Source of the DNA: Oopsacas minuta
Taxonomy: Eukaryota; Porifera; Hexactinellida; Lyssacinosida; Leucopsacidae
Length of the DNA stretch: 64,000 bases
Direction: 5' to 3'
Assembly: GCA_024704765.1 (NCBI GenBank)
Contig: JAKMXF010000144.1
Coordinates: 248,001 to 312,000 of the forward strand
Each line of letters starts with the position of its first letter. The first letter of the stretch is position 1. Shown here in pieces: positions 62,608-64,000 of the stretch. The notes beneath the pieces are model-generated. The model made no database searches, was not told the origin of the DNA, and saw only the letters and a list, made by a program, of their open reading frames with translations. The position numbers and the translations under genes are program-made.

Positions 62608-64000
62608 TTATTTGTTCCACTTGAGCTGAAGCTTAGCACTCTTATTGGGTGCTAAGCATAGTCCAGAGGTTGTCACACACTGTACAACCGCGAAAATAGC
62701 AAATTGGTCTTGCTTGCTTTGTTGAATAGTTATGTTTTTGAGGTAGAAATAATTCGTATGAGACTGCCCGATAAAATCCGTGTATTGTCTAGACACATTC
62801 TTGTCGGTTGTCAGGTAAATATTGTAATGAGAAGCTGGATCAGAGGGGGGCAAATTGGGCTGGTCCCATTTGAGGAGGAAAGATACGTTTAAGGTGTTAG
62901 TTTTCGCGTTAGACCAATCAAAATCAGAGGCTTTCAAGTTATTAACAGGGATAGAGAATGAGTTTAAACAGGCTGGATCAATTATCCGTATTTCCCCAAC
63001 TGAGAATGAAAATTTGAACCTATTTCCTATGTCAGGTGGTTGAATAGGTGGCAGGAGATTAAGCCTAACTTCACGGATACTCGCTTTATCGATGTCTTTA
63101 CTGGCTATTAAGAAATACGAAGTACGCCATTGTTCAGGTGTTTTATCTAGAGTCATAGTATCTATTTTATCCATGTACTCTGGGTATAATGGTGCATAAG
63201 CTAGGTGTTGATCCTCTTTCCCTGCTTGTATACCAACATCAACTAGAGGTATGTCAGGGGATCGTCTGAGATGATATTTCTCCACGAGACGCTCATCAAT
63301 CCGATCCAGCTGTTCAGATCCCTCTACACTAGCTGTGGGGTCTAATGTGATATATTTTGGTCCTTTAGGGTTTGATAAATTTAGCTCCAAAAGGTGTCTG
63401 ACGTGTCCCTCGTATTCAGGTTGCTCTCTGAATGTATACGTCACAAGGATAGTTGAGTATATAGGAATCTCAGTCACGAATAAACGAATAATTAATCTAG
63501 AATCAGATCCGATTGCTTCTTTAAATACTTCTCCGTTACAGACGAGATTCTGAGCACCGTTATAAGCTTCACTATTCCCAGTCACGTACAGGTTGTTAAC
63601 TAGGATATTAAGTCCTGATTTACCAGGGTGATAATACTCGTCTAAGAAGTGTGGTTGTAGCTGTTGAGAGCTATGATTAGTCCAGTCTGTATTCAGTACT
63701 CTCCTGCCTTGATGGTAACCTCGTGGCCCAATGCCACGACAGAATGACGTCACGAATTGGCGCGTAACGTAGGGGTGTGGTCGCGTGAACGGTTTCAGTT
63801 TATCCCAGAATAAAGTTTGGTTCTTAATGAAGTTTTCTTTCGGAAGATTCTCATATACCCAGCCTGGAGCGAATATAGCCGCGGACAGCTGATGTTTGCG
63901 GATCATTTTCATAGCGAAGTCACAGTTCCACCCCCCGTCTCCTGGTACACCCCTCCCAAACACGTCTATACCCACGTACACATCCGTGGCTCGGGCACCC
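62608..64000 (-). CDS. ENGASE: ENGASE, cytosolic endo-beta-N-acetylglucosaminidase (partial)
   Basis: Open from the right window edge to a stop at 62608, about 463 residues of the C-terminal part of a GH85 enzyme. The GH85 block VYVGIDVFGRG, then MKMIRKHQLSAAIFAPGWVYE and RQFVTSFCRGIGPRGY, matches ENGASE (VYVGVDVFARG...FAPGWVYE...FVTSFCLGMG). ENGASE cleaves the core GlcNAc-GlcNAc bond of free and misfolded-protein N-glycans in the cytosol. The catalytic glutamate region lies N-terminal to this part, so it is outside the window. The remaining residues form beta-rich domains usual for the family. The reading frame is open to the edge without a splice site, so the gene continues past 64000. Confidence 0.92.
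   Translation of the reverse strand, partial: GARATDVYVGIDVFGRGVPGDGGWNCDFAMKMIRKHQLSAAIFAPGWVYENLPKENFIKNQTLFWDKLKPFTRPHPYVTRQFVTSFCRGIGPRGYHQGRRVLNTDWTNHSSQQLQPHFLDEYYHPGKSGLNILVNNLYVTGNSEAYNGAQNLVCNGEVFKEAIGSDSRLIIRLFVTEIPIYSTILVTYTFREQPEYEGHVRHLLELNLSNPKGPKYITLDPTASVEGSEQLDRIDERLVEKYHLRRSPDIPLVDVGIQAGKEDQHLAYAPLYPEYMDKIDTMTLDKTPEQWRTSYFLIASKDIDKASIREVRLNLLPPIQPPDIGNRFKFSFSVGEIRIIDPACLNSFSIPVNNLKASDFDWSNAKTNTLNVSFLLKWDQPNLPPSDPASHYNIYLTTDKNVSRQYTDFIGQSHTNYFYLKNITIQQSKQDQFAIFAVVQCVTTSGLCLAPNKSAKLQLKWNK

Noticed and set aside
1-64000. CRISPR arrays, operons, phage or bacterial mobile systems
   Set aside because: The window is a spliced eukaryotic genome; no direct-repeat/spacer array or prokaryotic gene was seen.

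Overview
This window is nuclear DNA from a compact, intron-bearing animal genome. About 27 protein-coding genes sit in 64 kb, most introns are 50-300 bp with GT/AG ends, and there are no operons or ribosome-binding sites. The proteins are animal types: ATRX, a KAT6-type MYST acetyltransferase, TRIM37, a CLC-2-like channel, an ankyrin TRP channel, Rab35, transgelin, a SIVA-like protein, MTMR9 and GAREM-like CABIT-SAM adaptors. Cilium, sperm or meiosis genes (TEX11, SPAG8-like, MNS1) are also present. Very short introns, high density and an early-animal flavour suggest a sponge or a similar early-branching invertebrate. That placement is inference; the species cannot be named from the sequence alone.

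Layout. 0-6.3 kb: the last exon of an unknown gene, then a TEX11-like gene whose 2.5-kb intron holds a complete intronless ADAP-like gene on the same strand. 7.2-15.2 kb (+): a large Rab-like GTPase, a SPAG8-like gene, TRIM37 and a CLC channel. 15.5-20.6 kb (+): the Pol II CTD phosphatase CTDP1/FCP1, the co-chaperone SGT and a SIVA-like protein. 20.9-24.9 kb (+): GHITM, whose last intron holds an antisense MTMR9 gene. 25.0-29.8 kb (-): two tandem CABIT/coiled-coil/SAM genes. 30.0-31.9 kb (+): a single-exon gene joining an EHBP1-type NT-C2 domain, a nucleoredoxin-like thioredoxin fold, a coiled coil and a PH domain. 32.5-38.0 kb (+): ATRX. 38.5-47.6 kb (-): NDUFA9, MNS1, a KAT6-like acetyltransferase and a TRP channel. 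47.9-52.3 kb (-): a 17-exon CLASRP gene whose last intron appears to hold an antisense ankyrin-repeat gene. 52.6-64 kb (-): USP40, a C2H2-like zinc-finger gene, Rab35, transgelin, an ML-domain secreted protein and the 3' part of ENGASE, cut by the window edge.

The genes do not form one pathway; they are a mix of housekeeping, chromatin, trafficking, signalling and cilium/meiosis genes. The most notable points are the multidomain NT-C2/Trx/PH protein, three host/nested gene pairs, an ADAP-like protein lacking the Arf-GAP arginine finger, and short inverted-repeat elements that make up much of several introns, a pattern that could reflect intron creation by transposable elements.

Exon coordinates were worked out by hand from splice signals, reading phase and family resemblance. 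All spliced models below keep an open frame across their junctions. Family names come from recognised motifs; no database search was run.
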